Positions 1-5,571 of a DNA stretch of 5,571 nucleotides are shown here, piece by piece; position 1 is the stretch's first letter, and every line of letters begins with the position of its first letter. Source of the DNA: Anaerolineae bacterium (lineage in GTDB: Bacteria > Chloroflexota > Anaerolineae > 4572-78 > NAK82); the NCBI GenBank assembly GCA_025062175.1, contig JANXAX010000183.1, positions 1 through 5,571 of the forward strand, read 5' to 3'. The notes under the pieces are model-generated. The model saw nothing but the letters and a program-made list of their open reading frames with translations, made no database searches and was not told the origin of the DNA. Both the position numbers and the translations under genes were made by a program.

Positions 1-926
1 ACGCCAATCTGTGCCACCTTCTGCAACGCCTGAATCTGGAAGAAGCCACCCAACACAAGCACGCCGATCACCAAGGCGAAGTAGCGCTGGGTGTTCAGCG
101 TACCCTGCTGCGCGCTGTAACCTGGGGTGTTTTCATAGGCGGTGCGGATGTCGACCACCTGGATTTTCTTCACCTGGCTCTCCAGCCGGCGCTTCATGAG
201 TTCACGGAATGCCCGTGCCTCAGCCGGGTCCGCCGGCATGTCCAGCTTAATGGCGATAATGTTCGACGAAATTTCGCTGGTGGGGCGGTCCTCGACCACT
301 GGCTTGGGTTTGATCTGATCGCCGGTGAGCAACGGCACAATGATGGAAGGTTGGATGGCGTACTGCTGGCTGGTGGTGATGCCCACAACGCGCAGGGTGT
401 AGAACTCCTCGCGCGTGCCCTGCAAGGAGCGAATCGTGAACTCATCACCTACTGAGAGGCCGGCACGGCGCGCTACCAAGCTGTCGATGATCGCCTCTTT
501 GCCTCGTCGATTTTGCAATTGACGGCCGAAGCGCACCGGAGGTTCTCCCGGCCGTCCTGGCTCGACCTGGATGAGCGAAACATCCAACGGCTTGCGCGGT
601 TGACCCTGGGGAGTGGTGCCGGGCAGGATGATCGACACGCGGCTGAACTCAATCGGCCCAGCTGCCTTAACCCCTGGCACCCGTTCGATGTCCTGCAACG
701 TACCGCGTGGCAGCCGGCTGGCAGCGATAAGCAACTGCGCATCTGCCTGATAGGCGATCAGGTCGGCGTCCAGATTGCTGAGATATTCAATATTGCCACG
801 CCCTAGTCCCTCGGCCAGCCCGGCAATGAAGAGCACCAGCGCGGTTAACAATGCCACCAACAGGCTGACCAGCAAAAAACGTCCCCGACTGCGCCATGTT
901 TCCTTGAAAGCCAGATACGCACCCAT
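1..926 (-). CDS. ABC transporter permease, MacB/FtsX family (HrtB/DevC-like), 3' end cut off by the window
   Basis: An uninterrupted reading frame of 308 codons starts at the ATG at 926-924 and runs off the left edge, so the C-terminal part is missing. The protein begins MGAYLAFKETWRSRGRF, followed by one hydrophobic helix (about residues 17-36), then a long extracytoplasmic region (about 40-275) of the MacB core-domain type, then a second membrane helix starting near residue 282 (YFALVIGVLVLGGFF) that leads into QALQKVAQIG, typical of the first FtsX-domain helix. Full-length relatives usually have two more helices. Such permeases work as dimers with a separate ATPase subunit and drive export or transfer of substrates across the membrane; the ATPase gene may lie beyond the left edge. 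The N-terminal pattern recalls the HrtB/DevC group, but the substrate cannot be told. The start is supported by a purine-rich ribosome binding site (AAGAGGAGAGA at 937-927). No stop codon or frameshift is seen. Confidence 0.93.
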   Translation of the reverse strand, partial: MGAYLAFKETWRSRGRFLLVSLLVALLTALVLFIAGLAEGLGRGNIEYLSNLDADLIAYQADAQLLIAASRLPRGTLQDIERVPGVKAAGPIEFSRVSIILPGTTPQGQPRKPLDVSLIQVEPGRPGEPPVRFGRQLQNRRGKEAIIDSLVARRAGLSVGDEFTIRSLQGTREEFYTLRVVGITTSQQYAIQPSIIVPLLTGDQIKPKPVVEDRPTSEISSNIIAIKLDMPADPAEARAFRELMKRRLESQVKKIQVVDIRTAYENTPGYSAQQGTLNTQRYFALVIGVLVLGGFFQIQALQKVAQIG

Positions 927-936
927 TCTCTCCTCT
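927..936 (-). promoter_or_regulatory. Ribosome binding site of the permease
   Basis: The minus strand reads AGAGGAGAGA directly before the ATG at 926. This purine run with GGAG three bases from the ATG, together with the hydrophobic N-terminus that follows, fixes the start codon. Confidence 0.6.
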
Positions 937-973
937 TCCCAGCTCGATGATCTCCAAAATCCTAACAAGACTC

Positions 974-1001
974 ATTATACCGGCATCGTCCAAGACACCA
1001 A
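974..1001 (-). promoter_or_regulatory. Probable sigma70-type promoter of the permease gene
   Basis: Reading the minus strand, a perfect TATAAT lies at 979-974. Sixteen bases upstream is TTGGTG (1001-996), a partial match to TTGACA (3 of 6). Transcription would start near 967, giving a leader of about 40 bases before the permease ATG at 926. The perfect -10 is the strong part of the call and the -35 is weak. It fits the 140-base gap before the permease, against gaps of 36 bases or less between the other genes. Confidence 0.55.
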
Positions 1002-1066
1002 AAAGTTCCTCCTAACTGAAATGACCCGGACCCAAGTGGATGCCAATAGCCCGGCACGCTAATCCG

Positions 1067-1849
1067 CTAATCGCGACGTGCGACGAAGATCATCCGCTCG
1101 CTGTGGCTCCCGAAGGGTTCCAGGTGATAGGAACCATAGAGTGCTTCTAACCCAAAACCAGCCAGGCGCAACAGGAGCTCCATCTCGAAGCGGAAGACGA
1201 GGCGCAGATGGAAGGGGAAGAGTGTGCGACGCACGCTGCCATCTGGTGCGAGCTCGTCGATGATAAAGGTAACGTGTTGCAGCTGGTTCGCCCAATCCAA
1301 ACGCTGCTGGATAAAGCGCTGGACAAGATAGCCCGTCTGCGGGTCGCGCACCGGCTCATCGCTCAACAGACGTCCGTCCATCTCAGCGAGCGTTGGCAGG
1401 TCGGGATGGGTGAGGTCAACGACCAAGCGCCCTCCAGAGCCGAGATGGCGATGAACGCACCCCAGGCACGCCAGCTGGGCCTGGGTGTCGTGACAGTGCA
1501 TAAAAGTGTTGACCGAGAGGATCGCCAACGCAAAGCGCTCTGCCAACTCGAAATGGCGCAGGTCTCCATGGGCGAGAGTGACATACTCTGCCAGTCCGGC
1601 CGCGCGAAGCCGTTCTCGTGCGCGGGCGAGCATCTCCGCCGAGCCATCCAAGCCGGTGACGCGATGACCCGCCTGTGCCAAGGGCAGCAGCAAACGACCG
1701 CTGCCACACCCTAGCTCCAAAATGGCCCCGTCCGCTGCCCGGGCGAAGTCGAGATACATTGGGATGTCCTCGTCGCACTGCGCATAGAAGAGATCGTAAA
1801 AACGCGCAAATGGGTCGTAGTTATCGCCGGGTGGAAGAAATGTTGGCAT
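1067..1849 (-). CDS. Class I SAM-dependent methyltransferase, target unknown
   Basis: A 260-residue protein with the Rossmann-type methyltransferase fold of the Methyltransf_11/25 group. Motif I, the SAM-binding glycine loop, is ILELGCGSGR at residues 43-52. The acidic residue at the end of strand 2, expected to contact the SAM ribose, is D68 in VTGLDGSAEML. The adenine-contact region is HGDLRHF (94-100) and motif IV is about 107-118 (ALAILSVNTFMH). The C-terminal half holds beta strands and the segment AGFGLEALYGSYHLEPF, common in methyltransferases of this group, ending in SERMIFVARRD. Length is normal for a single-domain enzyme with no added substrate domain; no membrane segment or signal peptide is seen. 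The start at 1849 is preceded by AGAGGAAAGGGAT, a good ribosome binding site. It lies 36 bases after the alanyl-tRNA editing gene and is probably last in the operon. A small molecule, protein or RNA could be the substrate; placement after two tRNA genes is only a hint towards RNA. Confidence 0.93.
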   Translation of the reverse strand: MPTFLPPGDNYDPFARFYDLFYAQCDEDIPMYLDFARAADGAILELGCGSGRLLLPLAQAGHRVTGLDGSAEMLARARERLRAAGLAEYVTLAHGDLRHFELAERFALAILSVNTFMHCHDTQAQLACLGCVHRHLGSGGRLVVDLTHPDLPTLAEMDGRLLSDEPVRDPQTGYLVQRFIQQRLDWANQLQHVTFIIDELAPDGSVRRTLFPFHLRLVFRFEMELLLRLAGFGLEALYGSYHLEPFGSHSERMIFVARRD

Positions 1850-1885
1850 ATCCCTTTCCTCTGTTAGCTGGACTCACAGAACGGC

Positions 1886-3118
1886 TCAGTTCGCAAGCCA
1901 CCGGCGGAGCAAGGTTTGGGCACGTTCCAGCGCCTCGGCAAGACGGGCTGCGTCACAGCCGCCCTGTGCCATAGTAGGGCTGCCGCCGCCGCTGCCACCC
2001 ACCGCGCGACAGACTTCCTGCAACAGGGCACGCATGTCGCCAGCGACATCCTCGGAGCGAGCGAAGAGCAGCTGTCCCTTGCCCTGGCCTGTCGCACCCT
2101 CCGTCCCACCCGGCGCTAGCCCAAATAGGACCACGTTGCCCGGTTGGGCAGTGATGCGCGATGCTAGCTGGCGCACCTCCTGTAGGACACGTCCGATGAA
2201 CGGCTGCACAATGACGCGCACCGTGCCCATCTGCGGGGCTTGGCACGCCAACGTCGCTGCCTCGTATTCGACCAGTTTCTCCTGCAGCTGCTCGCGCGCT
2301 TTACGCTCACGGCGTGCCTCGTCTTGCAGCCGCTGCACCACTCCCGGAAGTTCGTCGACCGCGACAGTGAGTTGGCGCGCCATGCGGCTGGTCAGCGTGT
2401 GCAATGCGGCGTAATGCCGCAGGGCGCGTCCGCCGCACAAGAAGGTCAGACGCGTCTCGGCGCCGCGCCGCTCGGTATGGGTCACCTTGATGAGACCCAC
2501 GGCGCCGGTGCGCGCCACATGGGTGCCACCGCACGCCGACCAGTCGAAGCCCTCGATATGCACGACGCGGATGTGGTCGTGCACAGTCGGGGGCTTGCGC
2601 AATGGCAATTGACGTGCTTCCGCGGTGTCCACCCATCGCCAGCTGACTGGCCGGTCCTCAAAGACGATCTGATTGGCAAGCATCTCGCCGCTCGCGATCT
2701 CCTCCTCGCCTAGATCGTTGCGGTTTAGGTCGATCGTACTGTAGCTCTGGCTGAGATGGAAGCCCACCGTGTCCGCCTGAAAGAGTTGGGCAAACGCTTG
2801 AGAGAGAATGTGTTGGCCAGTGTGCTGTTGCATGTGATCGAAACGGCGCGGCCAGTCCACCACCCCCTCTAGCTCACCCTCTGGCAGCGTGCTATCCGCG
2901 GGTAGCATATGCACGACAGTCCCGTCGGCGCGCTCGACCACTTCCAAGACGGGATGGCCGGCCAGGGTGCCAGTGTCGTGGGGCTGTCCACCGCCGGTAG
3001 GATAGAAGGCGGTGCGGTCGAGCACCACCGCCAGGCGGTTCCCCAGCGTTTGTGTCTCGATAAGACGCGCGCGAAAGCGAGTGCAGTAGGGATCAGCATC
3101 ATACAAGCGTTCCGTCAT
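1886..3118 (-). CDS. Alanyl-tRNA editing protein (AlaX-like, long form with DHHA1 domain)
   Basis: A 410-residue stand-alone editing hydrolase related to the editing half of alanyl-tRNA synthetase. AlaX proteins cleave serine (and sometimes glycine) wrongly attached to tRNA-Ala, in the cytoplasm. The N-terminal part has the FYPTGGGQPHDTGTL segment (38-52) of the second-domain fold. The four zinc ligands are all present: H99 and H103 in HTGQHIL, C196 and H200 in CGGTH. A charged coiled-coil region covers about 257-290 (QRLQDEARRERKAREQLQEK). The C-terminal 110 residues match a DHHA1 domain, with the glycine-rich GGSGGGSPTMAQGG at 374-387. There is no aminoacylation domain, so it is not a synthetase. 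The frame is open to 3349, but that extension lies inside truD and has no conserved content. The ATG at 3118 overlaps the truD TGA as ATGA and follows GAGGTGAT at 3132-3125, so translation is probably coupled to truD. Confidence 0.95.
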   Translation of the reverse strand: MTERLYDADPYCTRFRARLIETQTLGNRLAVVLDRTAFYPTGGGQPHDTGTLAGHPVLEVVERADGTVVHMLPADSTLPEGELEGVVDWPRRFDHMQQHTGQHILSQAFAQLFQADTVGFHLSQSYSTIDLNRNDLGEEEIASGEMLANQIVFEDRPVSWRWVDTAEARQLPLRKPPTVHDHIRVVHIEGFDWSACGGTHVARTGAVGLIKVTHTERRGAETRLTFLCGGRALRHYAALHTLTSRMARQLTVAVDELPGVVQRLQDEARRERKAREQLQEKLVEYEAATLACQAPQMGTVRVIVQPFIGRVLQEVRQLASRITAQPGNVVLFGLAPGGTEGATGQGKGQLLFARSEDVAGDMRALLQEVCRAVGGSGGGSPTMAQGGCDAARLAEALERAQTLLRRWLAN

Positions 3119-4341
3119 GCCTTCATCACCTCGCGCAATACCTGGGTGGCATAGCTGCCCGGCGGCAGGCGGAACGCCAGCCGCAAGCCATCCTCCCAAT
3201 CCACCTGAACGTCGGCGAGCGGCACGCGGTAGGGACGGCGTGCGCCCTTGAGCTTGATGCCGGGCAGCCGAAACTCCTCCAATGACAGTCCTGTCTCGGC
3301 GAGCAGGGCGCGCTCGCGTTCGCCAGGTGCCCCTTCCGCCAGCAGGCATTTAGGGCCAAACAACGCACCGGACGGGCTGATCTCGAAGCGGTCGGCGCGC
3401 GGTTGCTCACGCACCACGTCTCGCACAATAAAGGCGGCGCCGCTGGCGTGGATGAACGCCACATCACCTGCCTCCAACCGGTCCAACGTGCGGATGCGTT
3501 GGGCCAGCAGCCGGTTGAACAGGTGAGACTGATAGGCAGACAAGGCCAGGCGGCGCAATGGATAGGGCACCGCGCGCAGGGCCACGTTTATGTCTCCGCC
3601 CGCCCGCACCAGCGCCTCCAGCACCCGACGTTCATCGCGCAGACTATGCGGCCATTGGCGCAATGCCTCAGCGTAGGCGCCTGCCTCGACCAGGGCGCGC
3701 GCCGTCCGTAGCGCAGGGGGGTCGTCCGGCAGGGGACGACCCAGATATATGCGGACAAAGGCCAGCGCATCGCCGCGCAGCAGGGCGTATCCTAACCAGT
3801 GGGTGTTGTCCCGTTGGCCAAAACGCTGCTCACCGAAATAGTTGGGCACACCGCGGCGCATCAGCTCCGCCAGCACCGCGCGGGCGATGGAAAGCGCTTC
3901 GCGAGGCACGTCCCGGATATACACGAGAAAACGATTGCCGGCCAGGTGGCCCAGTTTGAGCTTATTGCGATGGCGCGCGACCTGCAGGATGCGCACCCCT
4001 TCGAGCTGCAGCGCCGCCGCGCGCTCAGGAGGCACACTGTCCACCGAGAGCCATTGGCGCGCGACCGCGCGGGCGTCCTTGAGGCCGGCATAGCCAATGG
4101 CCCGCTGGGGCAGGCCCAGAGCACGTGCGAAGCGTGTCACCAGTTCCAACGTGCTGATACCACGCTTCTCGACAAAAAGATAACAATGCTGGCCCTCGCC
4201 GCACGGCGTGTAAAGGGGGATCTCCTCGACAACGAAGTCGTCCAATTGCACCCGGACGCGGCCGCCGGTGCCAGGGTAGTCCTCGGTCAGATAAGGCAGC
4301 GATTGGGTGGTCCCCAAATGTTGCTCTACATGCATAGACAT
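3115..4341 (-). CDS. truD: tRNA pseudouridine synthase D (TruD)
   Basis: A 408-residue member of the TruD family, which converts uridine 13 of certain tRNAs to pseudouridine. Family marks in order: the N-terminal DDFVVEEIPLY (34-44); the catalytic motif GYAGLKDARAVARQ (83-96) with D89 as the expected nucleophile; KLKLGHLAGNRFLVYIR (127-143); PNYFGEQRFGQ (166-176); and, late in the protein, SAYQSHLFNRLL, all typical of TruD. The region between the last two is the family's inserted TRUD domain. Length is within the family's range and no key residue is missing. TruD is best known from gammaproteobacteria and archaea and is patchy in other bacteria. The ATG at 4341 is preceded by GGCAGGATGGC, an acceptable ribosome binding site; a second in-frame ATG at 4335 is possible. 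It starts 21 bases after the AIR synthase gene and overlaps the editing gene by 4 bases. Confidence 0.97.
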   Translation of the reverse strand: MSMHVEQHLGTTQSLPYLTEDYPGTGGRVRVQLDDFVVEEIPLYTPCGEGQHCYLFVEKRGISTLELVTRFARALGLPQRAIGYAGLKDARAVARQWLSVDSVPPERAAALQLEGVRILQVARHRNKLKLGHLAGNRFLVYIRDVPREALSIARAVLAELMRRGVPNYFGEQRFGQRDNTHWLGYALLRGDALAFVRIYLGRPLPDDPPALRTARALVEAGAYAEALRQWPHSLRDERRVLEALVRAGGDINVALRAVPYPLRRLALSAYQSHLFNRLLAQRIRTLDRLEAGDVAFIHASGAAFIVRDVVREQPRADRFEISPSGALFGPKCLLAEGAPGERERALLAETGLSLEEFRLPGIKLKGARRPYRVPLADVQVDWEDGLRLAFRLPPGSYATQVLREVMKA

Positions 4342-4362
4342 GCCATCCTGCCGCCTGACAGT

Positions 4363-5376
4363 TCACTCGAACAGACGCGCGATCTCATCCCGTGCAAAGA
4401 TAGGCAGTGGTTTGATCCCTTCGTCTGTCAGCAACGTACAGCCCTGTTCGCGTGGCACAGCCCGCCCGATGACGGTAGTCGGGATACCCTCGGCAGTCAA
4501 GGCGCGGATGATGGGTTGCGTGTCTTCGGGAGGACAGGCGATCAGCAGCGCACCAGAGGCGATTACGCCTAACGCATCCAGGCCAAAATGGGCACATAGA
4601 CGCTGCGTCTCGGGAAAGATCGGGATCGCTGCCTGGTTGATTTGCAGGCCGATACCGGCGGCGCGCGCCAACTCCCACAGCCCGCCCGCCAGGCCGCCCT
4701 CGGTCGGGTCGTGCATAGCGTGTACCCGACCTGCCGCGCATGCCAGCTGGGCATCGCGCACCACGCTGATGCCGGGGTCGTGGAGGAAAGCGCGACAGCG
4801 CTCCAGTAGCGCTGCATCCAGGACACCGCGCAGCTCTGCCTCCTTCTCGCGCACAATGAGCGCAGTCGCTTCCACGGCAATCCCTTTGGTGAGCAAGATG
4901 TCGTCGCCCACCTGGGCGCCGGCCGTGCTCACATAGTTTCCCTTGTCAGCCTCTCCCAACATATGCCCTACTACCAGGGGACGGGGCAGTGCGTGGGTGA
5001 TCTCGGTATGACCGCCAACCAGGGTGATGTCCAGCTCGGTGCATGCGTCGGCGATCTGCGCGAAGATGGATTCCACCAGCTGGTGGTCGGTTGCGCTTTC
5101 GGGCAGGAGCAATGTTGCCAGAAACCAGCGTGGCACGGCGCCAGCGCAGGCGATATCATTGGCGTTGACGTGGACGACGTACCAGCCGATCTCGTCCGTG
5201 GCGAAGGTGATGGGATCGCTCTTAGCCACCAGATAACGGTCGCCCATGTCGATCACGGCGGCGTCCTCGCCCACTCGAGGAGGCACGATCAGGCGCGCGT
5301 CCAGCCGGCGGTGGCGCGTCAACAGCGCATCGAGATAATCCGCCGGCAGCTTGCCCACTGGAAACAGAGTGGTCAT
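4363..5376 (-). CDS. AIR synthase (PurM/HypE-like) family protein of unknown specific function
   Basis: A 337-residue protein with the two-part fold of the AIR synthase superfamily (PurM, HypE, ThiL, SelD), whose members use ATP to activate an oxygen or selenium atom. Numbered from the ATG at 5376: the N-terminal half has VGEDAAVI (35-42), KSDPITFATDEIGW (52-65) and HVNANDIACAGAVPRW (69-84), expected to bind the nucleotide and metal; then VGGHTEI (120-126). The C-terminal half has the HypE-type loop DPTEGGLAGG (223-232). The closest recalled family is HypE, which prepares the cyanide ligand of NiFe hydrogenase on its C-terminal cysteine (PRIC). Here the protein ends RDEIARLFE, with no cysteine, so the HypE reaction is unlikely. 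The SelD N-terminal Cys/Sec-Gly-x-Lys motif is also absent. Start: an ATG at 5400 adds eight residues but has no ribosome binding site; the ATG at 5376 follows GGGTAGAGACG and places the family's FPVGKLP near the N-terminus. It heads the probable operon. Confidence 0.93.
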   Translation of the reverse strand: MTTLFPVGKLPADYLDALLTRHRRLDARLIVPPRVGEDAAVIDMGDRYLVAKSDPITFATDEIGWYVVHVNANDIACAGAVPRWFLATLLLPESATDHQLVESIFAQIADACTELDITLVGGHTEITHALPRPLVVGHMLGEADKGNYVSTAGAQVGDDILLTKGIAVEATALIVREKEAELRGVLDAALLERCRAFLHDPGISVVRDAQLACAAGRVHAMHDPTEGGLAGGLWELARAAGIGLQINQAAIPIFPETQRLCAHFGLDALGVIASGALLIACPPEDTQPIIRALTAEGIPTTVIGRAVPREQGCTLLTDEGIKPLPIFARDEIARLFE

Positions 5377-5419
5377 CGTCTCTACCCGGATGTGGTCCAT
5401 ATGGAATGACGATGTGGTG

Positions 5420-5460
5420 ATAAGAACATGGGACCTCCCCGCGATGAGAAGGTCCCATGC
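5420..5460 (-). terminator. Terminator-like hairpin (leader hairpin 2), possible attenuator
   Basis: On the minus strand CATGGGACCT (5459-5450) pairs perfectly with AGGTCCCATG (5436-5427). In RNA the stem continues inward by UCUC against GGGG, using two U-G pairs, leaving a five-base loop AUCGC. The inner extension works only on the minus-strand transcript. The stem is followed by TTCTTAT, a modest T-rich run. It could be an intrinsic terminator, either ending an upstream transcript or controlling read-through into the AIR synthase gene. I see no convincing promoter between it and the gene start, which favours attenuation. Confidence 0.55.
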
Positions 5461-5461
5461 C

Positions 5462-5506
5462 GCGCCGTGGCGTACTACCGATAAACCGGAGGTGACGCCA
5501 CGGCGC
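5462..5506 (-). other. 12-bp perfect inverted repeat (leader hairpin 1)
   Basis: On the minus strand GCGCCGTGGCGT (5506-5495) is perfectly complementary to ACGCCACGGCGC (5473-5462), with a 21-base loop that can form a further small CCG/CGG stem. The loop contains the end and stop codon of the possible leader peptide. No run of T follows; two bases after the repeat the next hairpin begins. It is therefore better read as a regulatory hairpin than as a terminator. Confidence 0.7.
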
Positions 5507-5534
5507 TCAGCCTATGACTCAAACATTGGTCCAT
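5475..5534 (-). CDS. Possible leader peptide (19 codons) in the operon leader
   Basis: A short frame reads MDQCLSHRLSAVASPPVYR and stops at the TAG at 5477-5475. Its ATG at 5534 is preceded, at eight bases, by GGAGG within GGGAGGTGATGCC (5548-5536), close to the exact complement of the 16S rRNA tail and the best such site in the window. It has no recognised domain and is too small to be an enzyme. The reason to call it is its position: the last codons and the stop fall in the loop of a 12-bp hairpin whose 5' arm is codons 10-14. A ribosome finishing this peptide would cover that hairpin's 3' arm. The peptide has one cysteine, two spaced arginines and a Pro-Pro pair, but no run of a single amino acid, so an amino-acid-starvation attenuator is not obvious. 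It could also be a chance frame. Confidence 0.4.
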   Translation of the reverse strand: MDQCLSHRLSAVASPPVYR

Positions 5535-5547
5535 TGGCATCACCTCC
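5488..5547 (-). other. Alternative leader pairing that masks the small ORF's ribosome binding site
   Basis: GGAGGUGAUGCC (5547-5536) and GGCGUCACCUCC (5499-5488) can form 12 pairs, one of them U-G, and A5535-U5500 adds a thirteenth. The 34-base loop holds the start of the small ORF. The 3' arm shares bases 5499-5495 with the 5' arm of hairpin 1, so both cannot form fully at once. Confidence 0.5.
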
Positions 5548-5548
5548 C
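5536..5548 (-). promoter_or_regulatory. Strong ribosome binding site, able to be masked by pairing
   Basis: The minus strand reads GGGAGGTGATGCC, with GGAGG eight bases before the ATG at 5534. No other long frame in the window uses it. The same bases can pair with GGCGTCACCTCC at 5499-5488, inside the small ORF, which would hide the site. Confidence 0.5.
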
Positions 5549-5571
5549 TGTCCTAGGATAGCGACACCAGG

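Larger units (their letters stand above)
927..1066. other. 140-base intergenic gap
   Basis: It lies between the methyltransferase stop and the permease start and holds the permease promoter and ribosome binding site. No convincing terminator for the upstream operon is seen: the only short stem before a T run (AGTT/AACT around 1004-1017) has four pairs and is too weak. Confidence 0.6.

Noticed and set aside
787..993. 68-codon frame overlapping the permease start, with AGGAGG upstream
   Set aside because: It starts at TTG about 14 bases after the AGGAGG, is out of frame with the permease and overlaps 140 bases of its conserved N-terminus.
1000..1020. Terminator for the operon after the methyltransferase (AGTT-AGGAGG-AACT followed by TTT)
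   Set aside because: The stem has only four weak pairs with a six-base loop and the T run is short.
1208..1714. 168-codon open frame on the plus strand
   Set aside because: It is antisense to the methyltransferase, whose SAM-binding motifs are complete on the other strand.
1886..3118. Full alanyl-tRNA synthetase
   Set aside because: There is no class II aminoacylation domain; the protein starts directly with the editing fold and ends with DHHA1.
3119..3349. N-terminal extension of the alanyl-tRNA editing frame by 77 residues
   Set aside because: It lies fully inside truD, has low-complexity Arg/Ala/Gly content, and the ATGA overlap at 3118 starts exactly where the family's N-terminus begins.
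3799..4572. 257-codon open frame on the plus strand
   Set aside because: It is antisense to truD and the AIR synthase gene, which both have clear family motifs; the translation has no recognisable domain. It is an open frame caused by GC-rich codon use.
4363..5400. Selenophosphate synthetase (SelD) as the identity of the AIR synthase protein
   Set aside because: The SelD N-terminal Cys/Sec-Gly-x-Lys motif and its glycine-rich region are missing; the DPTEGGL loop is of HypE type.
5420..5548. T-box or another known riboswitch in the leader
   Set aside because: I looked for the T-box GGUGGNACCGCG element and for known riboswitch cores (cobalamin, TPP, SAM, yybP-ykoY) and saw no convincing match. 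An Rfam search with Infernal would settle it.
5555..5560. TATCCT as a -10 element for the leader transcript
   Set aside because: It matches only 4 of 6 positions and its -35 would lie beyond the right edge, so it cannot be judged.

Overview
The window is GC-rich bacterial DNA. Every gene I can support lies on the minus strand, so the genes read from the right edge to the left. The gene content (a PurM/HypE-like AIR synthase protein, TruD, a long AlaX-type editing protein with a DHHA1 tail, a small-molecule-type methyltransferase and a MacB/FtsX-type permease) suggests a Chloroflexota-like bacterium. That assignment rests on recalled protein style, not on a search, and is only moderately likely.

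Layout in transcription order. 5571-5401: a structured leader holding a possible 19-codon leader peptide with a near-perfect ribosome binding site, a 12-bp hairpin that starts inside the peptide and takes its 3' arm just after the stop codon, and a strong terminator-like hairpin ending about 50 bases before the first gene. 5376-4363: an AIR synthase family protein related to HypE but lacking HypE's C-terminal cysteine. 4341-3115: the tRNA pseudouridine synthase TruD. 3118-1886: an AlaX-like alanyl-tRNA editing hydrolase, starting in an ATGA overlap with the truD stop. 1849-1067: a class I SAM-dependent methyltransferase. The gaps between these four genes are 21 bases, a 4-base overlap and 36 bases, so they look like one operon. 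926-1: an ABC transporter permease that runs off the left edge; a TATAAT promoter in the 140-base gap before it suggests a separate transcript.

Two operon members act on tRNA: TruD modifies uridine 13 of tRNA, and the AlaX protein removes wrongly attached amino acids from tRNA-Ala. The roles of the AIR synthase protein and the methyltransferase are open. The most unusual part is the leader. The ribosome binding site of the small ORF can pair with a segment inside that ORF, this pairing excludes the first hairpin, and the same segment could also invade the base of the terminator-like hairpin. That is the architecture expected of a translation-dependent or ligand-dependent attenuator, and I do not recognise it as a known class.
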